Shown here one piece after another: positions 23,205 through 33,979 of a stretch of 64,000 bases of DNA. The first letter of the stretch is position 1, and every line of letters begins with the position of its first letter. The stretch covers positions 31,018 to 95,017 of the forward strand of contig RPFO01000344.1 in NCBI GenBank assembly GCA_009746045.1, given 5' to 3'. A program made the translations under genes and the position numbers. Below the pieces are notes generated by a model. That model saw only the letters and a program-made list of their open reading frames with translations, was not told the DNA's origin and ran no database searches. The stretch is from Mesostigma viride (lineage: Eukaryota > Streptophyta > Mesostigmatophyceae > Mesostigmatales > Mesostigmataceae).

Positions 23205-24843
23205 TCGCGACACGCGGGACCTACCAGGCCGATGGCCAGTAGATAGAGGGCTCTAGCCCCGACCTGAGGGTGTTGTCCCTCCTGAGTGCTGTATATAGAG
23301 TCGCCTGCTATGCTTGGCCAGTTGGTTGGTTATCCTTGGCACTTGGTGTGAGTATTGTTTCCTACGCGTGTCCTGCCTAGTGCCGTCCCTCCCGGCAAGC
23401 CTCCGTGCAACTAGGCAGTTAGGGGAGCCTCACACCCGGCGTGGTGCTGGTGATCCCTACACCATTTGGGGTGGACCCGAGGAACATATTTGCGCTGGGA
23501 GCCCTGGGTGGCTAGTTGATTGTGTTGGGTTATAGTTGGGTGCGATAGGTTTTTATTCCTACTGTACCGACCTACCTCTGTTTATGATCCAGTGTTTATG
23601 CTCCCTTGACGTAGGGAGAGGATGTCACAATTCAGGACTGGCGGCAAGGCTTAAAGATCGAATGTATATTGCTTTACTGGTTTGATATTTATTGACTTTG
23701 TATTAATAAAGGATATATAACGCTGCTAGGCAGCCATGGAAGGCCTGCACCTTATCGGATGAGCAGATGACTATCAAGCAACGCCGCCGTCACCTATATT
23801 GGTGGTCGGCAAGAGACATGAGATAAGTTAATGCTTTGTAACTGACAAGTTGCCAACACAAGTGCTAAATGCTAGCTACTGTCGACTCATAGAAATTATA
23901 GTATAATATATATGGGAAACAGAATTATTTACGCCTGGCCTATGGGGCCCGTGCGTCACACAGCATGAGTGAGAAAAGTTCTAGTGCCCTTTTAGTGACC
24001 CAGGCACATATAGTATAATAAACACTCTAACACTTGTAACTTTTTACCTAGAGCTCAGATTGAGATGGTTCCAGTTGCAAAGTTGTAGTAAATCTTGAGC
24101 TCTACTGTACACACCAGAAATAAGATTTCTGGCTGAAGACAGACTACCCGAACTTTACCCAGCACTTTAGGTGCTAGGCTTGTCAGGCTTAGATGGGGCA
24201 TATTCTTGACAGAGGACTCCCTACCTTTTTATGGGGGGGGGGGAGGTGTTACGGCGCGTAACAAACTGTGTTATTACGGCCGTAAATTCAGGCCTTACTA
24301 CGTTATTGGTGGCCTCAGCTATATTCCGAAACAGTCCGTGGTTACGACTGTTGTCTTTCCTTTAAGATCACTCAGCTCCCAAGAAGACCAGCATTTGATT
24401 GAATACAATAAGTGGAGACTGGAGCCCTGCCACAAATGCAGCAGTTAACAGTGGCCTTAAGGTTTCTCAATCCGCACGCGGAAGCAAGAAGGCTCCACCA
24501 GGGTGGGAGGGAGGGGAAAGAAACAATTGCGGATCATTGCCTGCCTAGCTTGCTTAAGGCATGGCCTGCCGACACACAAGCTGACATCATCCTAAATTAA
24601 TTAACACCGGCATGCGTCACACGCCGGCCTGAACAGTGCTGAAAACGCCACTACAAACAACGTGGCCACGCACCCCCAGGCTAGTGCGTTAACCGTACAG
24701 GTAGTTGTACAAGGTTCCCAAGACTGACAAACATAAAACTCGCCCATCGACCCCTTGGGCCGGTCCGAATCCACAATACAATAATTAATCACGACTCACT
24801 AAAGAACCCAAATCAGCCAAAGATTCGTTAAGCAACCAGCCGA
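23205..24843. other. No gene recognised; possible polyadenylation signal
   Basis: An ATTAATAAAGG near 23700 could be the 3' end of family A copy 2. A G-run at 24231-24242 and a few short ORFs are the only other features. Nothing coding is supported. Confidence 0.5.
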
Positions 24844-25497
24844 AGTTAGCATATTGGGGCACCAATGTGCTAGATGGATGCAGGTTGAGGAGACCTTTCC
24901 AACGCCGTGTCAACCGCCTAGAACAGACAAGGGACTAGAAAGATATCAGGTCCCGAAGTACTGCCGACCGGTGGGCGAGGGCGGTGCACTCTCAGGGCAT
25001 AGTGGACAGGACACGTGGCAGGCCGTGCCTGCACAGGCTTAGCCTGAACTCTCACGTGACTGGGACACAGTGTACTGAGGGCTCAACGGTCCTGTGGCTA
25101 GTAGAAGCCAGTAGCCAGCCAGCAGGTCTGCAAGGATGTAAGTCCATGCAGGACTGTGGCAGGTCCTGTGCTGTCCTAGACACAGGATAGCCAGAGATTC
25201 CTGTATGCTGCCTGCAACGAGGATGCAGGGCAGCGATACGAGGCTCTGGCAATGTAGCGTTGCCCAGCGTTGCTCATGACCGAGGAACAAGGATGGAACG
25301 AGGTTGCATATAGCTCGAGGCTCAACGAGGCAACGAGCGTCTTCACACACGAACCTTGGTCGTCACGACGAGTGGCGAGCCTATCGAGGGTCGTAGGCCT
25401 GGTGTGAGGATAAAGGTTGCTAGCCAGCAGCCTAGGGTCATTCCAGCCGGCAAGGACCAGGAGCTCACAAGCTCTGCTGACGAGTTGCTGCGCAAAT
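24844..25497 (+). repeat. 654-bp direct repeat, left copy
   Basis: Identical, as far as I compared base by base, to 36112-36765, with no indels; the offset is 11,268 bp throughout. It starts AGTTAGCATATTGG and ends GCTGCGCAAAT. There are no TG...CA termini and no matching short flanks, so LTR identity is possible but not shown. Confidence 0.92.
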
Positions 25498-26660
25498 CGT
25501 ACTATTGCTTCCAAGCGCTTTCATGTCTGGTTCATCGTCAAAGCAGCCACGGTGCTGGTGAGGCGAACGAGCAGAGAGACGCGCAAGCGTTTTTCCCCTA
25601 CCGTAACCAAGCAAACGCTCCAACATTCGTGCAAGCGGCCTACGTAGCGAGGCACTTGGCAGAAGAGGGGTGGGTGGCGGTGAGTGGGGGAGGCAGCAGG
25701 CCAGCGGCGGCGGACCCGATTATACAACGGGCTCGCGTCGTGATTTCTCCAGGTGAGACGGGGCGAGTGGCGGTGGAAGAGTTGGTGCGCATTCGTGACG
25801 CGCTAGCTGAAACTGCTAATCGTGTGGAGGTCGCCTACAGGGCGCCCATATCACGCTAGCCGGTCTCGACCTAGCCAGGGAGGCGCTTAGCCAGATTGTG
25901 GCAACAGCGCTCGGCAGCACCAGACTGTTCAACCACTGGGTGGCGACAGCAGTGCTAGGAGAGGGGGTACCAGACGCCGACATAATCCGAAACGCCCGAG
26001 CTCGCGAGGCGGTGAATCCTTGGAGCACGGCGGAGGTATTTGCCCAACCATTGAGAATCTTGTTGCTGTCCTTTTGCAAGAGTCGAGAGGGTACGCAGAC
26101 AGGTTTTTTAATATACCACGCAGCCTTTCGGAGTGTACTCCAGGCTTGATACACCAAGGCCGGAAACCACCGCTGCGTGGGGTCCGGAGGTGGAGATTGT
26201 CACGGGTGTCGAGAAGACGCCTGAAGACGTCCATTTTGAGTGGACTGACAAGCCAGAGGGCTCCGTCAAGCGCTCGGCCCAGCAGATAAACGAGGGCGAC
26301 GGCACTACAGAAACCTACGAGGAGAGGCAGAGAGCTGATCTGCACGTCCCTCGTGAGGTGACTCACGAGTACGATCGTTACGGCCGAGGCGAGCAAAACG
26401 AGCTTGTCGGCGGAGGTAAGCGGTGGGTACGCGATCTTGCTTGGCATCGCAACCCAGGTGAGACACAACACCCAGTCGAACGCAAGGAAGACGGGCGACC
26501 TGTGACCTGCGTGCTGGGAGAGTTTAACCCAGACCTCCAGATTGTCGCAGCGGCAGCAGCAGCCACACCGGTTGCTGAGGGTGTTGAGGAGCGTCCAGAC
26601 CGTGAGGAGGGGCAGGCGAGTGCAAGCCAGGAGGCGGCCTCGTCTGGAGTAAGTGCGTGA
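25498..26660 (+). pseudogene. Unrecognised ORF remnants after the direct repeat
   Basis: The frame 25356-25859 begins inside the repeat and runs out of it; after a one-base shift the frame at 25860-26149 continues with protein-like composition (AREALSQIVATALGS, VPDADIIRNARAREAVNPW). A third frame, 26133-26660, is charged and Glu-rich. An antisense ORF at 25929-26861 has hydrophobic stretches and cannot be fully excluded. I recognise no family; it may be the 5' part of the copia-type element or an older insertion. Confidence 0.4.
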
Positions 26661-26802
26661 GCCTGAGTGGGTTCCAGCAGCCATATCTGCGTGTGTTGTC
26701 TGTAGTATTTTATAATGCTTCGTAACACGCGCGGGAGCGGCAGCGGGAGCGGGGGATGGCGGTGGTGAGGCAAGGGCAGATACGGGAGGCCCCGCCAGCG
26801 TC

Positions 26803-28053
26803 GTGCCAGAGGGACAGGCAATCCCAACGGCAGAGGGCGCCAATGGCAGGAGGGCATCCAACCGGAAGAGGAAAGAGGTGGCACAAGGGGAGGAGCGTGC
26901 GGGGTGGCCAACCGACGGCGTGTTGCTGACGGGGGAGGGCCAGGATGATGCTGAACGTCAAGCACCTGGTAAGAGACCATGTGTGCCTGAGTCTGGTGTT
27001 CCTGCAGCTAATGTTCCTGCGCCATTAGCACCTGTAGGAGCTGCAGTCATTGGCAGTGACCCTCGTGCTTTGCCTGGGACTAGACCTCATATGAGTGCTG
27101 TGGCTGTGATGAATGGCCAGAAGCCTCTCAAGCCTCCTGTGGGACAGGAAGAGCTAGACAAGTGGTTGGAGGATATGGAGCTAGTTTCTTGCTCTGTAGA
27201 TCCCACTGTCAACCTTGTGCAGGTATTCCACACATCCACGACTAATAGGGATTCCAGTGAGCGTGTGAGGGACAAGGCTAGGCAAGCTGTCAAGGACAAG
27301 CTGACTTGGTCTCAGTTCCTAGAGGGCCTACGTCAGGAGTTCTCTGATAAGGTACTCAACCTCACTAATCACTATAAGCTCAGCTATGATACCTTTGAGA
27401 TCAAGGGCACAATAGCTGAGGAGCTGCAGCGGCTCACACGCATCAGGGAGAAGGGGGCCAAGCATGGCTTCAATCTGACTGATAGAGCAGTGGCAGATTA
27501 CTTCCTGGATCGCATGGGGCTGAGTGTGGATGGGAGAAATGCAGCTAGGATGTTTGCTGATCAGACAGATGGGACGTGGCCAGCCTTGCAAAAGGTTATT
27601 TTCAACATCCGTCCATCTGACAATGCTGCTTGCAAGGCAATCCAGGTGACTGGTGCCCCTTCAGCCTCCGCTCATCAGGTCCATGGTGATGCCCCTGGGC
27701 AGGGTGCTCAGGGAGAAACCAGACCTAGTAGGCGTCAGAGGGCTAACAGGCGCAGGCAGAATGGTAACCAGGGTGGCAAGGGCCAGCAGCAGGGATCCAA
27801 AGGCAAGGGTCAGCAGCAGGCTGGTGGTCACCAGGGTGGTCAGCAGAACAAGGGTGGCCAAGGGCAAGGCAAGAGCCAGGGCCAGGGCACCCAGGCCAGT
27901 CAGAGCAGCCAGAACCAGGGTGGCCTGAAGAAGGCTGCTGCTGGGAAGGATGACAAGTGCTTTGGATGTGGCAGGACGGGTCATTGGCGACGTGACTGCC
28001 CAGACCAGGCCAAGTCTGCTGGAGCAGGCTCTGGCCAGGTGGGTAAGCCATGA
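26803..28053 (+). CDS. Copia-type Gag with CCHC zinc knuckle
   Basis: An uninterrupted frame of 416 codons. The central region is alpha-helical and Gag-like (WLEDMELVSCSVDPTVNLVQ; VRDKARQAVKDKL). It is followed by a Gln/Gly/Lys-rich low-complexity linker and a C-terminal CCHC knuckle, CFGCGRTGHWRRDC, close to residue 390. The first codon of the open frame used here is GTG; no in-frame ATG occurs near the start, so the true start lies upstream, in another frame, or has been lost. Gag would bind element RNA and form the particle. It is the best-preserved part of this element. Confidence 0.8.
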   Translation: MPEGQAIPTAEGANGRRASNRKRKEVAQGEERAGWPTDGVLLTGEGQDDAERQAPGKRPCVPESGVPAANVPAPLAPVGAAVIGSDPRALPGTRPHMSAVAVMNGQKPLKPPVGQEELDKWLEDMELVSCSVDPTVNLVQVFHTSTTNRDSSERVRDKARQAVKDKLTWSQFLEGLRQEFSDKVLNLTNHYKLSYDTFEIKGTIAEELQRLTRIREKGAKHGFNLTDRAVADYFLDRMGLSVDGRNAARMFADQTDGTWPALQKVIFNIRPSDNAACKAIQVTGAPSASAHQVHGDAPGQGAQGETRPSRRQRANRRRQNGNQGGKGQQQGSKGKGQQQAGGHQGGQQNKGGQGQGKSQGQGTQASQSSQNQGGLKKAAAGKDDKCFGCGRTGHWRRDCPDQAKSAGAGSGQVGKP

Positions 28054-28059
28054 CTTGAT

Positions 28060-28682
28060 GTGTTGTCCCCTGTAAATAGTCAATCACCCCTAGTGGGACG
28101 AACAGTTGTACATAGTAATGGGGGTGTCCCTCTTGTGCAGCAGCAAGGGGTTGGGAATGATGAGGTGCTTCCACCCAATGATTGCAATAACGCTGCTGCA
28201 GCAGTGGAATTCCCTGTGCCTGTGGCAGGTGCAGGGTCTCCAGTTGTTGGGGTTGACTCTGGGAGTCAAGCCGCCAGACTGGAAGGACCTGCAGCTTCTG
28301 TGGGAACCGGGGCTGGCTCTGGGAGCCGAGCTACCTTGGAGGAGGTCCCTGGAGCAAGAGAACAGCAGGTGGGTCGTGCTATCCCAAGCACACAGTCTTT
28401 GTCACGTTCCTCTCTGTGCAGCCAGGCTGACAGGGGGTTGAGCTATGCTCAGGCTGGAAACACTCTACACCATATCTTTGGCCACTCTAAGCAGGCAGAG
28501 ATGTTTGCTTGGAAGATTGGCAAGGAGCCTTTGCTTGAGGCCTGCAGTGCATGCAGCTGCTCAGAATTGTGTCTGTCAGGAGAATGCTGTTCGCCTCCCA
28601 CAGTACCATGCCAGAGAACCTGCTAGAGAGCAGGGGGATATCCAGGTGGACATCCAACACATCAGGGGCATGTATATGTTGG
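28060..28682 (+). pseudogene. Copia integrase, N-terminal part (zinc-binding, first catalytic Asp)
   Basis: Frame 28060-28626 contains LHHIFGHSK...CSACSC, the HHCC-type pre-integrase zinc-binding pattern. In the next frame QVDIQHIRGMYML supplies the first Asp of the integrase DDE triad. The reading stops where the LINE is inserted at 28683; the gene resumes at 29444. At least one frameshift in addition to the insertion. Confidence 0.72.
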
Positions 28683-29443
28683 GCGGCCGGGTGGTAGCTG
28701 TGGGCAGCCGCTGGATCCCACGGGGACTCACTACCTTGCCTGCATGGGGGGCCAACAGAATCAGAATTGGTATTTGTATTTGCACACTGTCCTCCTGACG
28801 GTGGTGCTCGCCATGATTCGGTCGGTTTTCCCCCACGCGAACATCCGGTCCGAGGATGCGGATGGCGCTGCCTTCTATTCCCCCAACCACCGGCCTGACA
28901 TCGTGGTGCTGGACTTTGAGGGGGGTGGCCGGCATCTGCTTATTGACGTTTCGGTGGCGCGGCCCTTGGCTCTTAGCCACGTGGCTGGGGCCTCCCTCAC
29001 GGCAGGTTACACGGCGGACCGGGCGGAGCGGGCCAAGCTCCTGGCCTACGGCGACCTCGGGCACCATCGTGTGGTGCCCTTTGTCCTGGAGGAGTTTGGG
29101 GCCATGGGGCCCCTGACCTCCGCCTTCTTCAAGGAGTGTTGCCGGCTCCGGGAGGACCGGCTGGACCTGGAGGGCCAGCGGGCCCCATGGTCGGCGCGGA
29201 CCTGGACGTCATATTGGCGTCAGCGCTTGTCGGTGGCGCTGACTCGGGCCATGGCTGACATCATGCTCCGCCGTACGCGGGCTGATTTTGCGGTGCAGCA
29301 GGGCTATTAGGTTCCTCCCGTTAGGCGTTTCCATTGGTCTTATCGTAGTATAGAGCTTTGACATGGCTCTGTATATAGGTTTATAGCTGGGCGTTTGCTT
29401 TGGTTTGAGTGATTTCACTCTGCTGTAAGTAATTATATTTTTA
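28683..29443 (+). mobile_element. 5'-truncated LINE inserted in the copia integrase
   Basis: The insertion is flanked by ATGTATATGTTGG at 28670-28682 and 29444-29456, a 13-bp target-site duplication. Removing it rejoins the integrase frame around YML(V)GVDRFSRY. It carries the 3' end shared with 19873-20192 and ends in an AT-rich tail, as expected for target-primed insertion. Confidence 0.85.
28744..29310 (+). pseudogene. LINE C-terminal nuclease-like ORF fragment
   Basis: 188 codons without interruption. SPNHRPDIVVLDFEGGG followed by LLIDVSVARP is the same PD...D-x-D pattern seen in the minus-strand copy at 20348-21073, and both share VPFVLEEFGAMGP and a C-terminal Arg/Asp-rich end. It resembles the restriction-like or accessory nuclease region found downstream of RT in some non-LTR elements. 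The piece is only the end of a longer ORF; its RT part was never copied here. Confidence 0.65.
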
Positions 29444-30003
29444 ATGTATATGTTGGTGGGGGTGGATAGGTTTAGCAGATATAGGTTGATGACCATTCTT
29501 CCTGGAATGCAGGAGCATCAGCTGTTGATGGGTCTCCAGTCTTTGTTGCCACCAGGCTTTGGGGTGTACACCAAGGTGCAAGCTGACTTGCAGTTTGACT
29601 GCTTGATCAAGCTGGCTGACCAGCTTCCTTGCAAGTTGGTAGTGGTCCCTAGGGAATGCCATGGGCAGCAGGGAGCTGTAGAGAGATCTATACGTGAAGT
29701 AAAAACAGTGGTGCTAGCAGCTAGGAGTGTGCCTGTTGTGGCATCAGCTCTAGAGCGAGCAGCTTGGTGTAAGGGGATTGAGGAGCAGCTTAACCACAGG
29801 GTAACCTATTACTATGATGGTGTGGCAGTCTCTCCCCTGGCATTGCAGTTTGGTATGCTATCACAGGACGTGGTGGCAGCCTGCCAGAAGAAGGCAGACA
29901 GGGTGTTCTCCAGGTTGAGGCGTAAGGACAAGGGTTGGAAAATGCTGAGGCCCCAGGTGGGACAGTTGTATGAGAGTGAATGCCACGAATTCCGCCATGG
30001 TTC
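29444..30003 (+). pseudogene. Copia integrase, C-terminal catalytic part
   Basis: It starts with YMLVGVDRFSRY (continuation of the catalytic core), then VQADLQFD with the second Asp, and GAVERSIREVK with the catalytic Glu. It is colinear with the part before the LINE. After LYESECHEFRHG near 30003 the match to integrase ends and unrelated sequence begins; coding resumes at about 30601. Confidence 0.75.
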
Positions 30004-30600
30004 TTGCAGGAAGTTGCCTTTATTAATAACAAGGAAACACAGACGTAAGTCACGTCACTTCCAAGACTGCACGCAGCACAGGCGACAGGGTCGCAGTGCC
30101 AAGAGAACGTGCACGCAAGAAGTTACTAGCGTCCCGGTGCGACCAAGTCACACATATAGGTTGTTAGGGACGCGTCCAAGTATTCAGCTGCACTGTCACA
30201 GCTGAACTGTCAATCAATTGATTACCCAGACTCTGGCACGCCTTTGGCGCGCAGATCTATCAATTGTCCATACGGCTAGTCCTGTGGACCTATCCGTACA
30301 CTGCTCAGCATCAATTGTCTCATAGGTCCTGGCGCGCTACAGCGCGCCTACCTATCAATTGACCATCAAGTCCTGTACAAGTCCTGTCAACGTCCTGCGG
30401 ACTATCAAAGTGACACTTGTACATCCTGTGTCCGTACGCGCCCACAGTGGCGCGCCGGGTACTGTCGGCACAGCCTAGGAAACGTCATAACTTTTACGTT
30501 CCTTAACCAAATGAGGCGTTCAAGGTGCCGTTGGAAAGAGCGTAACAATCTCTATCCATCTAACGTAAATCCTTTACGTTAACTGGGACTGAGGGTCAGG
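30004..30600. other. Unclassified insertion between integrase and RT regions
   Basis: About 600 bp without coding character. It has repeated ATCAATTG words, several GGCGCGC sites and inverted word pairs (TTTACGTT / AACGTAAA). It separates two parts of what should be one pol frame (...ESECHEF and MWKEPSLPGKRGKW), so it is probably an insertion; no clear terminal repeats were found. Confidence 0.5.
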
Positions 30601-33062
30601 ATGTGGAAGGAACCGTCATTACCAGGCAAGCGTGGCAAGTGGCAAGATGGGCAGGTAACCCATGTTGAAGAGGCTAACCATTCTTGTCTGGTGGCTTTGG
30701 AGAGTAATCCCAAGCACGTGTACAGGCTATCCTGGGCTCACGTCAAGGGGAGAAGGCCAACTGCAATCTGGCCTGAAGACGGCCCTGATCCTCCCTTGGA
30801 GGGAGATGAGCAGGATGAGAGCCAGGCAGTAGATGCTAACCCGCCATGCTTGGATTATGGTCTGTCCTGGATGGATGAGGGTGAGCAGGAGTCTGCTGAG
30901 ACGTCTGTCACAAGGCCAGAGGTGGCCAGGGCTGCACCACATGCAGTCCAGGGGGCTGCTGATGGCGGACATCATTCGAGCTCTGCAGAACAGCAAGCGT
31001 GATCCCAAGGTATCTAAGCTTACGGGATGGGGGTCATGTGGGGCACCAGCACTAGAGGTGGATACCAACTCACAGGTGTCCATTCTAAGGGTAGAGGATG
31101 CTGCAGGCTTGCAGTGGTCATCCCCTAGCTGCCTAGCTGTGTCTGATTTCTCGGGGAATGTGTCCATGAAGATCTTGGGAAAAGTGAGTGTGCCTATCCT
31201 GGGGGTGCCCACCACGTACAGTGTGGTTGAAGGGTATCAAGGGCCGGCCATTCTAGGTCAGAACTTCTTGTGCTTGCCAGGGGTGAAGATATCCTCTGAG
31301 GAGCTAGCATTAGAGGGGCAGGGCCGCCTTCCCTTGCAGAGATATCGCTACTCCCAGGGTCTTAGTGTGGCTGTAAGGGCTGTGAGGGGTCTAGAGGCAG
31401 AAGGTCCTGATACAAAGGAGCCCATTGCTGGGGACCTGCTGATCCTCCCTACTACGTTTGACCCACGTGAGTTGGGTGTGCAGAGGTACCAGATCCCAGG
31501 AACGAGTCCTGTACCTTGGCGCAAGCTAGTGGAGATGATGCAAAGCCCCAAGATGGCTAAGGCATGGACTCTTGGCTTTGTTGCTTCTGGGCATGAGTGG
31601 ATAGTTGCCAACTGTGCAGAGCCTGTGGATGTCCTCCCGGAGGATCACCAGCTGCTCCTCAGGTTGATGTTTGTCCTCAAGCTCAAGGAGGTAGATGGCG
31701 TGCAGGTGCCACATGTTAGACCAGTTGTGACTGAGTACCATGGCACTGGACAGTTAGCAGATGAGGAGCTTTACACACCAGGGATGCCGCTGCATGATAC
31801 ATGGAGGATTTTGTTGTGCATTTACTTGTCTTTTCTGCAGAAGGGGATTCCCTATAGCTCTGTGTTGGTAGATTTCAAGAGGGCTTTTCTTAAGGGTGAT
31901 CAGCAGGAAGCACAGGATACTTGGCGCACAATACCCCCTTTCTTTGTTAAGGTGCCTGCAGTGTGGAGGGCAGAGCTGAAGGTATCTGAGGATTCTCAAA
32001 GGCGTGGAAGGCCTTAGATCGAGTCCCATCATCTGGAGGAAGAGCTTGGAGAAGTACCTCAGGTCTGTCTGTGGTCTCTCAGTCTCTCCAGTTGATCCTT
32101 GTCTGTTTCAGGGTAGCTATGATGAGGGGCTGCCAGCGTTTGCCTCCCTGCATGGTGATGATCTGCATCTCCTGAGCCATCCCACTTGGCAAGAGTTGAC
32201 TCTGGCCAGGATCCAGAAACGGTTTGAACTGGGTAAGATCCAGTACATGGTTGAGAATGAGCCCATGGTGTTTTGTGGAATGCAGGCGACCTTGGTCCCT
32301 CAGCAGGGTACATGGTCCATCAAGCTGGAGGGTGGTAAGGATTATCCCCAGCAGATCATAGATGCCTTGCAGGAGCCCATCACCCAGGCCAGATGTGCAA
32401 CAATACGAGGTATGTTGGCATGGCTGGCCAGCACTTGTGCTCCTGACCTGTTGGTCCTGAGTCGGTTAACCGATTCCCAACTGGTTGAGGTGGGTGCTGA
32501 GAGAGTGGTAGAGGCTGTTCGCATGTCTCCCCCTCTCATGCTGGGTCCTTTGGATTTGTACAGGCCTTTTGACATGATGCTCTATGTGGACAGTTCTATG
32601 GATAGTAGGAAGGTCACAGAGGTCAGGGGCCGTGCAGCAGCATTAATATCCCTGGTGCAGGAACAGTCCTCTCTGGTCTGCTGGTACAGTCGGTTGCAAA
32701 ACAGGGTAACTCCCAGCAGTGACATTGCTGAGTGCAGGGCAATCTGTGAAGGGCTTCATACTGCTCTTTACTTGAGGGAGCTATTTTACCAGCTATGTCA
32801 AGTGGCTTCCTGTCGGTTGCAGATGCACACACTGGTAAGAACTGACAGCATGGGCATGGTGCAGTTTGTGCACAGGCAGCTGGCCAGGAGCAGGGACCTT
32901 GATTATTTGTTGCTCAAGGAAATGTCTTGCTTAGCTAACTTTGAACATGTGGCTGGCGTGGACAACCCTGCAGATGCTCTCACCAAGCTGGAGGAGAAGG
33001 CTGAGCTGCAATACCCTTTGCTTCGTGGGCTCATGGCCTCCAAGGGGGGAGGGCCAGAGTAG
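30601..33062 (+). pseudogene. Copia reverse transcriptase and RNase H
   Basis: Three frames (30601-31002, 30833-32017, 32004-33062) form the rest of pol. RT motif A is VLVDFKRAFLKGD. The catalytic YxDD box is replaced by LHGDDLHLLS, still with both Asp. RNase H follows with YVDSSMDSRK, RTDSMGMVQF and the typical copia end GVDNPADALTK. The frame changes near 30990 and 32005, so full-length Pol cannot be translated as written. A retropepsin-like stretch around 31200 (VPILGVPTTYS...AILGQNFL) sits between integrase and RT. Confidence 0.82.
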
Positions 33063-33571
33063 ACCAAACAGCCTTGCTCTAGGTGGGAGGCATCCCAGTG
33101 GGCTGGGCAGCCACGTGGTGGCTGACAGCAGGTCCTTCAGAGTTCAGACACACTCTGCTGGACAGGGGTCAGGGTGGAGTCACTCCCCTGGCTGAGAATT
33201 TCGCCTGGCTCAGACTGTCATGGAGCTGCAGAAGAGTCTTAAGGACTTTGTAATGGGCCTTGGGTCTTCATGGAATGGACCCTGCAAGGGCAGCCCAAGT
33301 GTTGGCTCTAACAGGTTGCTGTACATTTGTATATATTCTCTGTAACCAACCTGTTGCATGCTAATAAAATCCCTGGTTGTGTGACCATGTTGGACGTGGT
33401 TGCCAGGGGCCTCACTATGGGTTATACTTCTTTATAATAAAACATAATCTTGTTTTTGTCATGTCTTGTTGTTTGTGATGCTCAGTTCCAGGAGCTGACC
33501 CAAACCTGGAGGATATGGGGTGGGGTTCGATTCCCCAGCTGACCTCAGCCTGGCATGTGTGAATCCTGAGT
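33063..33571 (+). other. Copia 3' region with AATAAA and a tRNA-like stretch
   Basis: Noncoding. AATAAAATCC at 33363 and AATAAAAC near 33437 may be polyadenylation signals. At 33480-33540 GCTC...GAGC and TGGGG-TTCGATT-CCCCA form D-arm and T-arm like pairings with an exact Pol III B-box (GGTTCGATTCC). The acceptor arms do not pair, so at most it is a decayed tRNA-derived SINE. Confidence 0.5.
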
Positions 33572-33945
33572 TTAACCCTTCAACTGTCAAAACTCGAACC
33601 ACGAGAACGGACTGAGTTTGGGTATCTTTGTGCGCCTGAGAGTAACTAGCCAAATAACATTTTCTGGCCCACCCTTGGAACCAAGCATGCTTTTATATCA
33701 AATAATGTTTGGGAAATTTGGTTGGTCACATATCCATGCCCTACACCTGCTAAAAATAGCACCCCCCTCAGGGGGGTACAGTGCACATGGGGTTGGAGAC
33801 ATATATAATGCATTATCGACCATTTACACAAATCAGTTGGCCCTGGCCTTTTAAAGGCAGTTTATTATAATCATAGACATGCCAGCAATGCATTCACAAC
33901 ATGAAATGTAACAAAACTGTGAACCCTAGCTACAAAATGGCCAAA

Positions 33946-33979
33946 GCCAGCTGGCACCGTTATAACGGTGCCAGCTGGC
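33946..33979. repeat. 34-bp perfect palindrome
   Basis: GCCAGCTGGCACCGTTA is followed immediately by its exact reverse complement. Seventeen base pairs with no spacer. Confidence 0.95.

Larger units (their letters stand above)
26803..33571 (+). mobile_element. Ty1/copia-type retrotransposon (gag, integrase, RT-RNase H), nested insertions
   Basis: The order gag, integrase, RT, RNase H is that of Ty1/copia. A purine-rich tract near 33040-33057 follows the RNase H end. A LINE fragment (28683-29443) and an unclassified stretch (30004-30600) interrupt it, and frameshifts break pol. The boundaries are uncertain: LTRs could be the 654-bp repeats at 24844 and 36112, but these are not placed next to the purine tract, and a piggyBac-like element sits between. 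Confidence 0.75.

Noticed and set aside
24206-24448. 80-codon plus ORF
   Set aside because: Begins at a G-run and has no protein motif or repeat partner.
25470-25497. Hammerhead ribozyme at the end of the 654-bp repeat
   Set aside because: CTGACGAG is present but the GAAA core and flanking stems are not.
25929-26861. 310-codon minus-strand ORF with hydrophobic stretches
   Set aside because: The plus strand shows better protein-like composition across the same DNA; kept only as an alternative in the feature text.
33480-33545. tRNA gene
   Set aside because: D- and T-arm pairings and a B-box are present, but acceptor and anticodon stems do not pair.
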